Assembly (NCBI RefSeq): GCF_022394535.1
Contig: NZ_CP089414.1
Span: 4,526,001-4,590,000, forward strand
Direction of reading: 5' to 3'
Source: Dyella terrae
GTDB lineage: Bacteria > Pseudomonadota > Gammaproteobacteria > Xanthomonadales > Rhodanobacteraceae
DNA: 64,000 bases
Made by a program: the position numbers and the translations under genes. This document shows positions 52,597 to 61,802 of the stretch, piece after piece. Numbering within the stretch: the stretch's first letter is position 1; every line of letters begins with the position of its first letter. A model generated the notes under the pieces. It ran no database searches and had not been told where the DNA came from. It saw only the letters and a list, made by a program, of their open reading frames with translations.

Positions 52597-53297
52597 TTCC
52601 GCAGTTGCCGCTCGCCTTGCGCTGGCCCCGCCGCCAGCGTTTCGAAGACTTCCATCCCGGTAGCAACGTTGTGACGCTGACTGCCGTGGAGCAGGTCGCC
52701 TACGTGCCGGGCACGCCGTGGCTGTATCTGGCTGGTCCTGCCGGTAGCGGCAAGAGCCATTTGCTGGTGGCGTCCTGTCAGGCAGCTGTCCAGGGTGGTC
52801 GCACGGTGCAGTACCTGCCTTTGGCAAGTATGGGCAATAAGGCGGCCGCCATCCGTGGCGTGGCAGGTAGTGAGTTCCTTGCACTGGACGACCTCGGCGC
52901 CATTGCCGGCGATCGTGAGGCCGAGCACGCCCTGTTCGACGTTTACAACCGGGCCAAGGCCGAAGGCGCTGCGTTGCTGTTTTCCGCCGAAGCGTTGCCG
53001 ACCCAATTGGGTCTTGGTCTGCCTGACCTCCGCTCGCGCCTTGGGGCTTTGCAGCAGGTGTTGCTCAAGCCACTGGACGATGCCGAGCGCCGTGCAGTGC
53101 TTCGCCAAGAGGCAACTACTCGCGGTATCGAGCTGGACGACACGGTGCTGGACTGGCTGTTCACCCGCTATAAGCGTGATCTCGGTGCATTGCTCGACCT
53201 GCTGGACCGCATGGACCAGGCATCGCTGGCGGCAAAGCGACGCATCACGGTGCCATTCCTGCGTGAGTTCCTGCGCGACACCGAACCGGGCACTTGA
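52593..53297 (+). CDS. hda: Hda, DnaA regulatory inactivator
   Basis: A 234-residue AAA+ protein. The N-terminal QLPLAL is the beta-clamp-binding motif of Hda. Walker A is GPAGSGKSHLLVA, and the Walker B/sensor region is LALDDLGAIAGDREAEHALFD. With the loaded clamp it stimulates hydrolysis of DnaA-ATP to limit initiation. It overlaps the transporter stop by 4 bases. Confidence 0.94.
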   Translation: MIPQLPLALRWPRRQRFEDFHPGSNVVTLTAVEQVAYVPGTPWLYLAGPAGSGKSHLLVASCQAAVQGGRTVQYLPLASMGNKAAAIRGVAGSEFLALDDLGAIAGDREAEHALFDVYNRAKAEGAALLFSAEALPTQLGLGLPDLRSRLGALQQVLLKPLDDAERRAVLRQEATTRGIELDDTVLDWLFTRYKRDLGALLDLLDRMDQASLAAKRRITVPFLREFLRDTEPGT

Positions 53298-53322
53298 AAC
53301 CTCTTCTAACGCTGGCAGGCAT

Positions 53323-53352
53323 AAAAAAGGCGCCCTAGGGGCGCCTTTTTTT
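53323..53352. terminator. Rho-independent terminator between hda and suhB
   Basis: AAAAAAGGCGCCC-TAG-GGGCGCCTTTTTTT: GC core with A/T tracts on both sides; suits both convergent genes. Confidence 0.93.
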
Positions 53353-53370
53353 CGAGCGACCTGTGTTTCT

Positions 53371-54174
53371 TCAGGCCATCAACAACCGCGGTGTGGCATT
53401 GGCACCGATCGCATCGACCATCGCCTGCGCCACATTGAGGTTGCCGGCAACGATGTTGCCGCTTTCCGGGATGCCGTCGCGACCGGCGAAGTCGCAGTAG
53501 CGACCACCCGCCTCACGCACCAGCAGAACGCCGGCGGCCATGTCCCACGGCTTCAGGCCGATCTCGAAGAAACCGTCGTAGCGGCCGGCGGCCACGTAGG
53601 CCAGGTCCAGGGCAGCGGAGCCGGAACGACGGATGTCCTCGGCCTGGCCGAGCATGGCACGCGTCATATCGAGCTGAGCATCCAGGTGCGAACGCTGACG
53701 GTACGGGAAGCCGGTGGCGATCATTGAGCCGCCCAGGTTGTCGCGCTTGCCTACGCGGATGCGTCGGTCGTTGAGGTAGGCACCGTCACCCTTGCTGGCG
53801 GTGAATAGCTCATCGCGCAGCGGGTCGAACACCACCGCGTACATCGGCTCGCCCTTGTCGAGCAGGGCGATGGAGACGCAGAAATGCGGAATGCCGCGCA
53901 GGTAGTTGTGCGTGCCGTCGAGCGGGTCGATCACCCAGGTCAGCGGACCCTTGCCAATGGCGCCGCTTTCCTCAGCGAGGAAGCCGTGCGTCGGGTAGGC
54001 GCGCTTGAGTTCCTTGACGATTTCGGCTTCGGCCAGGCGGTCCACTTCCGAGGCGAAGTCCATGCGCTGCTTCTCGACGATGTTGAGTCCGTCGATGCGA
54101 TTCATGTAGCGCAGGATGATGTTTCCTGCGGAGCGCGCGGCGCGCACCGCGACGTTGACGGCGGGTCTTGGCAT
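53371..54174 (-). CDS. suhB: SuhB, inositol-1-monophosphatase/rRNA processing factor
   Basis: A 267-residue Mg-dependent phosphatase. [31 protein letters not shown] and [17 protein letters not shown] are the metal and substrate motifs. In E. coli SuhB also joins the NusA/NusG rRNA antitermination complex. Divergent from trmJ, as in E. coli. The start at 54174 excludes a long N-terminal ORF extension to 54363 that would overlap trmJ. Confidence 0.95.
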   Translation of the reverse strand: MPRPAVNVAVRAARSAGNIILRYMNRIDGLNIVEKQRMDFASEVDRLAEAEIVKELKRAYPTHGFLAEESGAIGKGPLTWVIDPLDGTHNYLRGIPHFCVSIALLDKGEPMYAVVFDPLRDELFTASKGDGAYLNDRRIRVGKRDNLGGSMIATGFPYRQRSHLDAQLDMTRAMLGQAEDIRRSGSAALDLAYVAAGRYDGFFEIGLKPWDMAAGVLLVREAGGRYCDFAGRDGIPESGNIVAGNLNVAQAMVDAIGANATPRLLMA

Positions 54175-54331
54175 GGCTTCGGCTTTCAAAAGAACGGGGT
54201 TTCGGCGGCAAAGTCTAGCAGAGACGGCGGGCCGGGTCAGGCCGGCCAGGCGGGTGCGGAACGGGTCGGGTTTGACAGGACGGCCGGACATTTCCAAGCT
54301 TTGCGCCCGTTTCACAAGTTTCCCGGTCCCC

Positions 54332-55108
54332 ATGAGCGCTGATTCCGACCTCGCCGCCCGCATCCGCTACGTGCTGGTGCGCACCTCGCATCCCGGCAAT
54401 ATCGGTAGCGCAGCCCGCGCCATCCGCACCATGGGCTTCGACCGAATGGCGCTGGTGGCGCCGCATCGTTTCCCTGACCCGGAAGCCTCGGCGCTCGCTG
54501 CGGGCGCGGACGACGTGCTCGAGAACGCCATGGTGACGGAAGGCCTGGTCGACGCGCTGGCGGGTACCAGTCTGGCGCTGGGGCTTTCGGCCCGTCGCCG
54601 CGGCGTGGACCTGGAGGAGATCACCCCGCGCGAGGCGGCCACCCGGGCGTTGGCTGCCGCTGCGCGCGGCGAACAGGTGGCGCTGGTGTTTGGCAACGAA
54701 CGCACGGGGCTGGAGAACGAGGAGCTTGCGCGCTGTCACGCCATGGTGCGCATTCCCAGCGTGGATGATTTCAGCTCGCTCAATCTCTCGCAGGCTGTGC
54801 AGGTGATGGCCTACGAGCTGCGCGTGGCGTCGCTGGGCGACGTCGCCGCGCCGACGCGCGCCGATGCCGAACCGCCGGCCGATGCGGCGCAGATGGAACG
54901 CTTCTTCGAGCATCTGGCGCAGATGCTGGACGACATCGAATTCCATAAGGGCCGCGCACCGACCACCATCATGTTGCGCCTGCGCAAACTGTTCCAGCGG
55001 GCGCAGCCCGATGAGCGCGAACTGCGCGTGATGCATGGCATCTTCGCCGACGCACAGCGCATGGCGCAGATCGCCAGTGGCAAGGACAAGTCATCGAAGA
55101 GCGAGTGA
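54332..55108 (+). CDS. trmJ: TrmJ, tRNA (Cm32/Um32) 2'-O-methyltransferase
   Basis: A 258-residue SPOUT methyltransferase. [24 protein letters not shown] opens the fold. The trefoil knot is [16 protein letters not shown] and [15 protein letters not shown]. The C-terminal helical extension ([18 protein letters not shown]) is TrmJ-specific. It methylates position 32 of several tRNAs. Divergent from suhB by about 160 bases. Confidence 0.95.
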   Translation: MSADSDLAARIRYVLVRTSHPGNIGSAARAIRTMGFDRMALVAPHRFPDPEASALAAGADDVLENAMVTEGLVDALAGTSLALGLSARRRGVDLEEITPREAATRALAAAARGEQVALVFGNERTGLENEELARCHAMVRIPSVDDFSSLNLSQAVQVMAYELRVASLGDVAAPTRADAEPPADAAQMERFFEHLAQMLDDIEFHKGRAPTTIMLRLRKLFQRAQPDERELRVMHGIFADAQRMAQIASGKDKSSKSE

Positions 55109-55147
55109 CGCATCGCTCGCCGCCGGCGCTAGGCGTGCGTCCGGTGG

Positions 55148-56473
55148 TCAGAATCCGTCTTCGTCTACGTCGATCTTCGGCTGTGGCGTGATCAGCAGTT
55201 TGTCGATGCGCGCGCCATCCAGGTCCACGACTTCCACCCGAAAGCCGCGCCAGTCGAAGGTTTCGCCGGCCTGAGGGATATGCCCCAGTACCGCCATCAC
55301 CATGCCGGCGGCCGTGCGGTACTCGTGCTCTTCCTCGCCGGGCAGTGCATCGACCTTCAGCAGTTCTCGCAGGTCGTCGGTCGATAGCGAGCCGTCCAGC
55401 AGCCAACTCCCGTCGTCGCGGAGGGTAATCAGCGGGCTTTCTGCCTTGTCGTTGCTGCCCAACTGAGTGGCACCCACGATGGCGGCGAGCAAGTCGTTGA
55501 GCGTCACCAGGCCCACGATATCGCCGTATTCGTCGACGACCAGCGCAAGCTGGGTTTCCGCGTCGCGGAACTCTTCCAGCAGGTCGAGTGCACGCGCCGT
55601 GGCGGGCACGTACAGCGGTTTGGACAGCTGTCCGAAGATGTCCGGTTTGCCCTCGGCGAAACCGCGCAGCAGGCGCTTCACTTCCACCACGCCGGGAATG
55701 TCGCTTTCGTCCTGGCGGTAAACCGGATAGCGGGAATACGGTGTCGTGCGCAGGATTTCCGCGTTCTCTTCGAACGGTGCCGCGGCATCCAGCCAGACAA
55801 TGCGCGTGCGCGGCGTCATCACGCTGTCCACTGCACGGTCACCCAATCGCAGTACGCGATTGACCATGTTGTGCTCGTCGCGATCGAGTATGCCGTGTTC
55901 GGCACTTTCTGCGACCAGTAGCCGAATTTCTTCTTCAGTCGCGACGTCGCTACCGCGTCCTTTGACATTCAGCATCCGCAGCAGGAGGCCGCTGGTGACA
56001 TTGAGCAGCCATACGAACGGGGCCGCGATGCGCGACAGCACCATCATCGGCATAGATACATAGCCGGAGATCAGCTCCGGCGCGGAGAGCGCGAGTCGTT
56101 TGGGCACCAGTTCGCCGATCACGATCTGGATAAAGGAGATCAACCCGAAGCCGAGCACCAAGCCGATGACTTTGGCGTAGGGCTCCATCCAGGCTGCCCG
56201 GCCGCCGTGGATGGCAGTGGCGATGTGGTCGCCCAGCGCATCGCCGGCGAGGGCACCGGTGACCAGAATCACTAGGGTCATGCCCACCTGCACAGTGGAT
56301 AGGAAGCGCTCGGGCGCTTCGGCGTTGCGCAGGGCCATGCGGGCCCTGCGGCTGTCACCGCGGGCCATATGCTTCAGGCGCGTCTTGCGCGAGGCAACCA
56401 GGGCCATCTCCGACAGCGCGAAGAAGCCGTTGCACAGAGACAGCAGGACGACAGTGGCGATTTCGGTCAGCAT
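55148..56473 (-). CDS. CNNM/DUF21-CBS membrane protein (hemolysin-like, CorC family)
   Basis: A 441-residue protein. The N-terminal DUF21 transmembrane domain (IATVVLLSLCNGFFALSEMALVASRKTRL, four helices to about 190) is followed by two CBS domains (VMTPRTRIVWLDAAAP, LVVDEYGDIVGLVTLNDLL) and a C-terminal CorC_HlyC transporter-associated domain. Relatives handle Mg2+/Co2+ efflux. The start at 56473 matches the family N-terminus; the ORF extends to 56581 without a ribosome site. Confidence 0.88.
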   Translation of the reverse strand: MLTEIATVVLLSLCNGFFALSEMALVASRKTRLKHMARGDSRRARMALRNAEAPERFLSTVQVGMTLVILVTGALAGDALGDHIATAIHGGRAAWMEPYAKVIGLVLGFGLISFIQIVIGELVPKRLALSAPELISGYVSMPMMVLSRIAAPFVWLLNVTSGLLLRMLNVKGRGSDVATEEEIRLLVAESAEHGILDRDEHNMVNRVLRLGDRAVDSVMTPRTRIVWLDAAAPFEENAEILRTTPYSRYPVYRQDESDIPGVVEVKRLLRGFAEGKPDIFGQLSKPLYVPATARALDLLEEFRDAETQLALVVDEYGDIVGLVTLNDLLAAIVGATQLGSNDKAESPLITLRDDGSWLLDGSLSTDDLRELLKVDALPGEEEHEYRTAAGMVMAVLGHIPQAGETFDWRGFRVEVVDLDGARIDKLLITPQPKIDVDEDGF

Positions 56474-56671
56474 CGGGGCCGCCGGCCGGGAGTAAGGTCG
56501 CGAATGGACATGAGACGCAGTGTAAAGCCTAAGCCGGACCAGGTTCGTGACAGCCCCTTGGAGTCCGAGAGCCCTCCCCATGGGCTGGGTTGGGGCCTTG
56601 ATGCGGCGCGGCAGGGGCCTCCTGTAACATACGCGTCATTTTCCGCCCTCCGCACCCCAGGCAATAACCGC

Positions 56672-57301
56672 ATGTTTTCATTGCAAACGATTTTCGGCAA
56701 AGGCGACAAGTTCTATGGCCTGCTCGAGCAGAGCGCCGAAGCAGCGCAGGAAAGCGCCAAGGCGCTACACGACCTGGTGACGCGCAAGGATCACGCACCC
56801 GTGATGGCCGCCTTTGCCGCTGCGCGTGCCAGGGAGAAGGCGCTGGCGGGGCAGATCAGCGAGGAACTGGTGAATACCTTCGTCACTGCGCTCGACCGCG
56901 AAGATATCGAGGCGCTCAACTCGGCGCTCTACAAGATCCCCAAGACCATCGAGAAGTTCGCCGAGCGCTACGAGATCGTCTCCGACCGCATGAATGATGT
57001 GGATTTCGGCGCCCGTGCACTGGTGCTAGAGCGCGCCACGGCGGTGGTCTCGGAGATGATCGGCGAACTGCGCCGTGGCTTGCGTATCGACCCAGTAAAG
57101 AAGCTGCAGGACCGCCTGCAGACGCTGGAGTCGGAAGGTGACCGCATGTTGCTCTCGCCGTATCGCACGCTGTACGTGGAAGGTGGTGATGCCATGCGTG
57201 CGATGTTGGCGAAGGATTTGTTCGAGCTGCTGGAAAAGGCCATCGATAAGTGCCGCGATGTCGGTAACACCGTTTATTCGATCGTCTTGAAGAACTCCTG
57301 A
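56672..57301 (+). CDS. DUF47/PhoU-like Pit accessory protein
   Basis: A 209-residue helical PhoU-like protein. FYGLLEQSAEAAQESAKALHDLV, FAERYEIVSDRMNDVDFGA and FELLEKAIDKCRDVGNTVYSIVLKNS are DUF47 hallmarks. It sits 69 bases before the pit gene. Such proteins are thought to tune low-affinity phosphate uptake by the adjacent Pit. Confidence 0.9.
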   Translation: MFSLQTIFGKGDKFYGLLEQSAEAAQESAKALHDLVTRKDHAPVMAAFAAARAREKALAGQISEELVNTFVTALDREDIEALNSALYKIPKTIEKFAERYEIVSDRMNDVDFGARALVLERATAVVSEMIGELRRGLRIDPVKKLQDRLQTLESEGDRMLLSPYRTLYVEGGDAMRAMLAKDLFELLEKAIDKCRDVGNTVYSIVLKNS

Positions 57302-57370
57302 GGCCGGCACGATGACGTTCTCCCTTTCGTGCCGCCCGGCGTCGTTCCGGGCCGTTGCCGAGGTGCGCGC

Positions 57371-58492
57371 ATGAGCATTGGCCTCGCCATTGCGGTAGTG
57401 CTGATCGCGCTGGCATTCACCTACATCAATGGCTTCCACGACACCGCCAACTCCATCGCTACGGTCGTGGCGACCAAGGTGTTGACGCCTGGGCAGGCGG
57501 TGATGATGGCGGCGATCACTAACCTGATCGGCGCGCTTTGGGGCACGGCTGTCGCCAAGACCATCGCGGCTGGCTTGCTCAACAGCCATGTGGTCGATGC
57601 GGGTCCCAAGCTGCTGATTTGCGCTTTGCTTGCGGCAACTGTGTGGAACCTCATTACGTGGTGGCGTGGCCTGCCGTCCAGTTCCAGTCATGCCCTGATC
57701 GGTGCGCTGGTGGGTGCGGCTATCGCGGCATCCGGAGACAACTTTGCTTCGGTGATCTGGTCCCAGGGCGGCGACCATTGGTGGAATGGTTCGGGCGTCA
57801 TTCCAAAAGTGATCGTGCCGATGGTCATTTCTCCGCTGGGTGGCTTCGTTATCGGTTTCACTGTGATGGGTTTGCTCTATGCGTTGCTGAGCTGGTTCGC
57901 GAGTCGCGTAGGGTTTTTGCGCCGTTTTGGCCGCACGCCTTTTGTGAACAGCTTCTTTGGCAAGGCGCAGATTCTGTCGGCAGGTGCGATGGGTCTGGCA
58001 CATGGCTCCAATGACGGTCAGAAGAGCATGGGCATCATCGCCCTGGCATTGGCCGGCGCTACCGCCGCCGGGCAGTTCGAAGGCATTCCCGATTGGTTGG
58101 GCTTCCTGCGTATTCAGGGCACGGCAGGGGGTGGTTTCGACGTGCCGATGTGGGTGGCTGTGGTGTGCGCATTGACGATGGCCGCCGGTACTGCGGGCGG
58201 CGGTTGGCGCATCATCAAAACGTTGGGTCACAACATGGTGAAGCTGCATCCGATCAACGGGTTCGCAGCCGAAACCAGCTCAGCCACGGTCATTCTTATG
58301 GCCACGCACTTTGGCATTCCGGTATCGACCACGCACAACGTGTCGGCGTCGATCATGGGTGTGGGCGCGGCAAAGCGCTGGAACGCCATCCGTTGGTCGG
58401 TGGTGGAGCGCATGGTGTGGGCGTGGATCCTCACCCTACCGATCACTGCACTGTTGGCCTACGGCCTGGTGCGGCTGTCTGCACTCTTCTGA
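57371..58492 (+). CDS. pit: Pit-family inorganic phosphate transporter
   Basis: A 373-residue transporter. The two PiT signature repeats are visible: FTYINGFHDTANSIATVVATKVL near residue 20 and GLAHGSNDGQKSMGIIALAL near residue 215. Also GIPVSTTHNVSASIMGVGAAKRW. About ten helices. It imports metal-phosphate with protons across the inner membrane. DUF47 gene just upstream. Confidence 0.93.
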   Translation: MSIGLAIAVVLIALAFTYINGFHDTANSIATVVATKVLTPGQAVMMAAITNLIGALWGTAVAKTIAAGLLNSHVVDAGPKLLICALLAATVWNLITWWRGLPSSSSHALIGALVGAAIAASGDNFASVIWSQGGDHWWNGSGVIPKVIVPMVISPLGGFVIGFTVMGLLYALLSWFASRVGFLRRFGRTPFVNSFFGKAQILSAGAMGLAHGSNDGQKSMGIIALALAGATAAGQFEGIPDWLGFLRIQGTAGGGFDVPMWVAVVCALTMAAGTAGGGWRIIKTLGHNMVKLHPINGFAAETSSATVILMATHFGIPVSTTHNVSASIMGVGAAKRWNAIRWSVVERMVWAWILTLPITALLAYGLVRLSALF

Positions 58493-58502
58493 GCCAGCTC
58501 TG

Positions 58503-58529
58503 GCAGGGGCGCAGCCTATGCGCTCCTGC
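58503..58529. repeat. REP-like palindrome, copy 3
   Basis: GCAGGGGCGCA-GCCTA-TGCGCTCCTGC, 10 of 11 arm matches, just after the pit stop and before a convergent gene. Same core as 15544 and 23984. Confidence 0.7.
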
Positions 58530-58538
58530 TTCCGGGAT

Positions 58539-58943
58539 TTACAGCGCGTCGCCGCCAGCGGCGACGATGCGCTCCAGCTGATCCCCCAGTTCACCCAGCT
58601 CTTCGATCAGTCGCTTCAGCTCCGCGACGTCCAGCAGTTCATACGGCCGGTTCTCGCACAGGTGCAGGTACGGTGAGCCGTCCAGGTCGGCCACGGCAAG
58701 AAACCCCTTACGCTGTTCCCAGTTGAAACGCAGACAACGGCGCGGATCGGCCCCTGCCAGCGGGCCGACAGGTGTGGAAATGCGCAAGTAGCGTCGCCCC
58801 GATTCGTCTTCGAGTTCTGCGAGATAGATGCCCTGGTGCCGGTCGTGCGGCAGGCTCAGGTCGAAACTGATGAGATAGGGATCGTTGTGGCGCAGCGCGT
58901 GCATGCTGCCGATATGGGAACGCACGGCTTCGAAGTGATGCAT
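58539..58943 (-). CDS. Small conserved-looking protein of unknown function
   Basis: A 134-residue soluble protein. SHIGSMHALRHNDPYLISFDLSLPHDRHQGIYLAELEDESGRRYLRISTPVGPLAGADPRRCLRFNWEQRKGFLAVADLDGSPYL gives a compact alpha/beta domain. A C-terminal helix follows (ELLDVAELKRLIEELGELGDQLERI). The layout (short domain, then amphipathic helix) resembles small chaperone-like proteins, but I cannot name the family. AAGGAG lies 8 bases before this ATG; the same frame stays open to 59480 but crosses the alkyltransferase-like gene. Confidence 0.7.
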   Translation of the reverse strand: MHHFEAVRSHIGSMHALRHNDPYLISFDLSLPHDRHQGIYLAELEDESGRRYLRISTPVGPLAGADPRRCLRFNWEQRKGFLAVADLDGSPYLHLCENRPYELLDVAELKRLIEELGELGDQLERIVAAGGDAL

Positions 58944-59018
58944 GGTGCGATCTCCTTGGCAGGCGAATCCGGCCTCGCTACTGTGCCACGACCCAGTGTA
59001 AAGAGCCTGTTGAAGATC

Positions 59019-59369
59019 ATGGACAAACCCATGAACGAAGCGCACGCACGCATTTTTGCGGCCATTGCCGCCATTCCACGTGGCCGTGTGGCCAGCTATG
59101 GCGCCATCGCCGCACGCGCGGGCTTGCCCGGGCGGGCCAGGCTGGTCGGTCGGGCCTTGGGTGAAGTACCCGAAGGTATGGAGCTTCCGTGGTTTCGCGT
59201 GATCCGCTCCAGCGGGCAGATCGCGTTTCCGGCGGGAAGCCGGGATTTTCGAGAACAAAGCCGGCGTTTGAAAGCGGAAGGTGTCGAGGTTAAGAACGGC
59301 CGCGTGCCGCTTGCCACTTTCGGCCTGGACGCGGACCTCGATCGCGCGCTCTGGGGTATGCCGGGCTGA
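59019..59369 (+). CDS. Alkyltransferase-like (ATL) DNA-damage-binding protein
   Basis: A 116-residue MGMT C-terminal-domain protein. IFAAIAAIPRGRVASYGAIAARAG is the winged-helix start with the damage-flipping Tyr/Arg. The active-site motif PCHRV of MGMT reads PWFRV here (PWFRVIRSSGQ): Cys is replaced by Trp, as in ATL proteins, and His by Phe. It cannot transfer alkyl groups by itself. ATLs bind O6-alkylguanine and hand it to nucleotide excision repair. A second ATG 12 bases on (59031) is possible. Confidence 0.88.
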   Translation: MDKPMNEAHARIFAAIAAIPRGRVASYGAIAARAGLPGRARLVGRALGEVPEGMELPWFRVIRSSGQIAFPAGSRDFREQSRRLKAEGVEVKNGRVPLATFGLDADLDRALWGMPG

Positions 59370-59496
59370 GGGAAAGGTAGGCCACACCCGTTTTGTGGAT
59401 GTTATGAACGCGGTCGGGCCGAGAACCTCAGGCTGTGCGACGCATCCGACATTGAACAGGCTCTTGGTGGCAAGGGACATTTGTTAGCATTCACCG

Positions 59497-61312
59497 ATGC
59501 TTCCCTCGCCCCTGAGATATTCTTCACAGCGTTTTTGGCTACACCCAGTTCCGCGATCAGCAGCAGGCCATCGTCGACCAGTTGATCGATGGCGGGGATG
59601 CGTTGGTGCTCATGCCCACGGGTGGCGGCAAGTCGCTCTGCTACCAGATTCCAGCCCTTGTACGACAGGGCACGGGCATCGTGGTGTCTCCCCTGATTGC
59701 GTTGATGCAGGACCAGGTGGATGCATTGCGCGAAGCGGGCGTCGCCGCGGCCTATCTCAACTCGAGCCTGAGTGCGGATGACCAGCGGGAAGTAGAGCGT
59801 CGTCTGCTCGAGGGTGAGCTGAACCTGCTCTATGTCGCCCCGGAGCGCCTGCTCAGCTCACGCTTCCTGGGCCTGCTCGAACGCACGGAAGTGGCGCTGT
59901 TCGCGATCGACGAAGCGCACTGCGTTTCCCAATGGGGCCACGACTTCCGGCCTGAATATCGTGAGTTGGCGGTGCTGCACCAGCGCTTTCCTCAAGTGCC
60001 GCGCATTGCGTTGACCGCGACCGCGGACGAGCGCACGCGCGAGGAAATCGTGGAGCGCCTCGCCTTGCAGAAGGCGCGTCAGTTCGTTTCCAGTTTTGAT
60101 CGGCCGAACATCCGCTATCAGGTCGGGCAGCGCCACAACGCGCGTCGTCAGCTGATGGAGTTCCTTGAGCGGCATCGTGGCGAGACCGGCATCGTGTACG
60201 CACTCAGTCGCCGCAAGGTGGACGAAACGGCTGCGTGGCTGTCTGAAGCCAGCATCGAGGCGTTGCCGTACCACGCTGGACTCGATGCGGCCACGCGCAA
60301 TGCCAACCAGCGCCGTTTCCTGCGCGAGGACGGCGTGGTGATGGTGGCCACGGTGGCGTTTGGCATGGGTATCGACAAGCCCGACGTGCGTTTCGTGGCG
60401 CATCTCGACCTGCCTCGAAGCATGGAAGGCTATTACCAGGAAACCGGGCGCGCCGGTCGCGATGGGCTGCCATCCGACGCCTGGATGATCTACGGTCTGT
60501 CGGACGTGGTGACGATGAGTCAGATGATTGCCCAGTCCGAGTCGGCCGATGAGCGCAAGCGCGTCGAGCGCCAAAAGCTGGAAGCGCAGTTGGCCTATGC
60601 GGAGACCACGCAATGTCGCCGCGAACTGTTGCTCGCCGCCTTTGGCGAATCGTTCCACGGGCCGTGCGGTAGTTGCGACAATTGCGTTGAGCCACCCAAG
60701 ACGTGGGACGCCACCGTGCCCGCGCAGAAGGCGCTTTCCGCCGTCTATCGCAGCGGGCAGCGCTTCGGCTCGGGGCATGTCATCGGCATTCTTCGTGGCG
60801 ACGACAGCAGCCGTATGGGCGAGTTGGGCCATGACCGCCTGTCCACCTTCGGCATCGGCGCCGATATGGACGAAAAGCAATGGCGCTCGGTATTCCGGCA
60901 ACTGCTGGCCATGGGCTTGCTCGAAGCGGATGCCGAAGGGTTCGGCACGCTGCGTCTGACCAAGACGAGCCGCGACGTGCTGGTGGGCAACCGTCAGGTC
61001 CGGCTGCGTGAAGACGCCACACCCACAAGGGCATCACGCAAGCGCCGGGACAGCAAGGTAGTCACGGGTAGCAGCTTGGGTGTGGAGGCTTACGAACAGC
61101 CGCTGTGGGACGAGCTGAAAAAGTTGCGTACACAGTTGGCCAAGCAGCACGGCGTGCCGCCGTATGTGATTTTCCATGATGCGACCTTGCTCGCGATGCT
61201 GCGCGCCTTGCCTTCGAACGAGACGGAGCTGGCGTCGATCAGTGGCGTAGGCGAGGCCAAGCTAAAGCGCTATGGACGGGACTTCTTGGCGGTGATCAAC
61301 GCGCAGGAGTGA
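59497..61312 (+). CDS. recQ: RecQ-family ATP-dependent DNA helicase, reading frame shifted near the start
   Basis: From 59516 the frame encodes RecQ from [19 protein letters not shown] onward, the Q motif. Then come [15 protein letters not shown] (Walker A), [29 protein letters not shown] (motif VI), the zinc site ([24 protein letters not shown]), and an HRDC domain in the last 80 residues. No start codon lies in this frame before the TTG at 59582, which would delete the Q motif; a TGA sits at 59513. The ATG at 59497 (MLPSPL) is in another frame, as if one base were added near 59512-59515. RecQ unwinds DNA in recombination repair. Sequence error or true mutation is undecided. Confidence 0.85.
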
Positions 61313-61340
61313 GCGCTCCACCTTTGTGGGTCATGGCGGT

Positions 61341-61706
61341 TCAGCCTGCCAGCTGCCAATGTGTTCCTTCAGCCGACACACGCGAATGTGCCAAGGCGAG
61401 TTCCGGAATGAAACGCCACTGCGCCAGTTCGCCCGGCAGGCGCGCCTGAGGACAAGCCATGCGTGTGGCGATCAGGGCGGCTTCGGCGGTTTCGTGACGG
61501 CCGATTTCCTGCTCTTGGCATAGGGCTCGCCACTGGCGGCCGTGACGGATGATGCGGAACAGGCCGGATTTCGACGGATGAACGTATTGCGCCAGCATGG
61601 GGTCGGACAATCTTCTTTCGACAGATGCTGCATAGCCTGCCTGCGGCGGATGACTCCTCTGTGATTCCGTCGCGACGGTTCTGTGGCGGCCATGCTGCGT
61701 TTCCAT
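61341..61706 (-). CDS. Small protein of unknown function
   Basis: A 121-residue protein. The N-terminal third is low in structure, then MLAQYVHPSKSGLFRIIRHGRQWRALCQEQEIGRHETAEAALIATRMACPQARLPGELAQWRFIP forms a compact alpha/beta part with a WRALCQ strand. AGGTGA lies about 8 bases before the ATG at 61706. Codon use looks like that of its neighbours. I do not recognise the family. Confidence 0.6.
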   Translation of the reverse strand: METQHGRHRTVATESQRSHPPQAGYAASVERRLSDPMLAQYVHPSKSGLFRIIRHGRQWRALCQEQEIGRHETAEAALIATRMACPQARLPGELAQWRFIPELALAHSRVSAEGTHWQLAG

Positions 61707-61802
61707 GGCGCTTGTCACCTATATCGTTACTACGTGAAAACGCGGTTCAGCGAAAGAGAAAGGTCCATGTTCCCCGGGGCGACTTGCGTCAGGCGGTTTG
61801 TC

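Noticed and set aside
59000..59466. Short inverted similarity AAGAGCCTGTT flanking the ATL gene
   Set aside because: Only about 13 matching bases, with no further symmetry or target duplication; probably chance.
58944..59480. N-terminal extension of the small minus-strand gene
   Set aside because: It would cover the alkyltransferase-like gene on the other strand, while a good ribosome site precedes the internal ATG at 58943.
59506..59518. Programmed +1 frameshift to rescue recQ
   Set aside because: Slipping at the Pro codons leads directly to TGA, so the known RF2-type mechanism does not fit.
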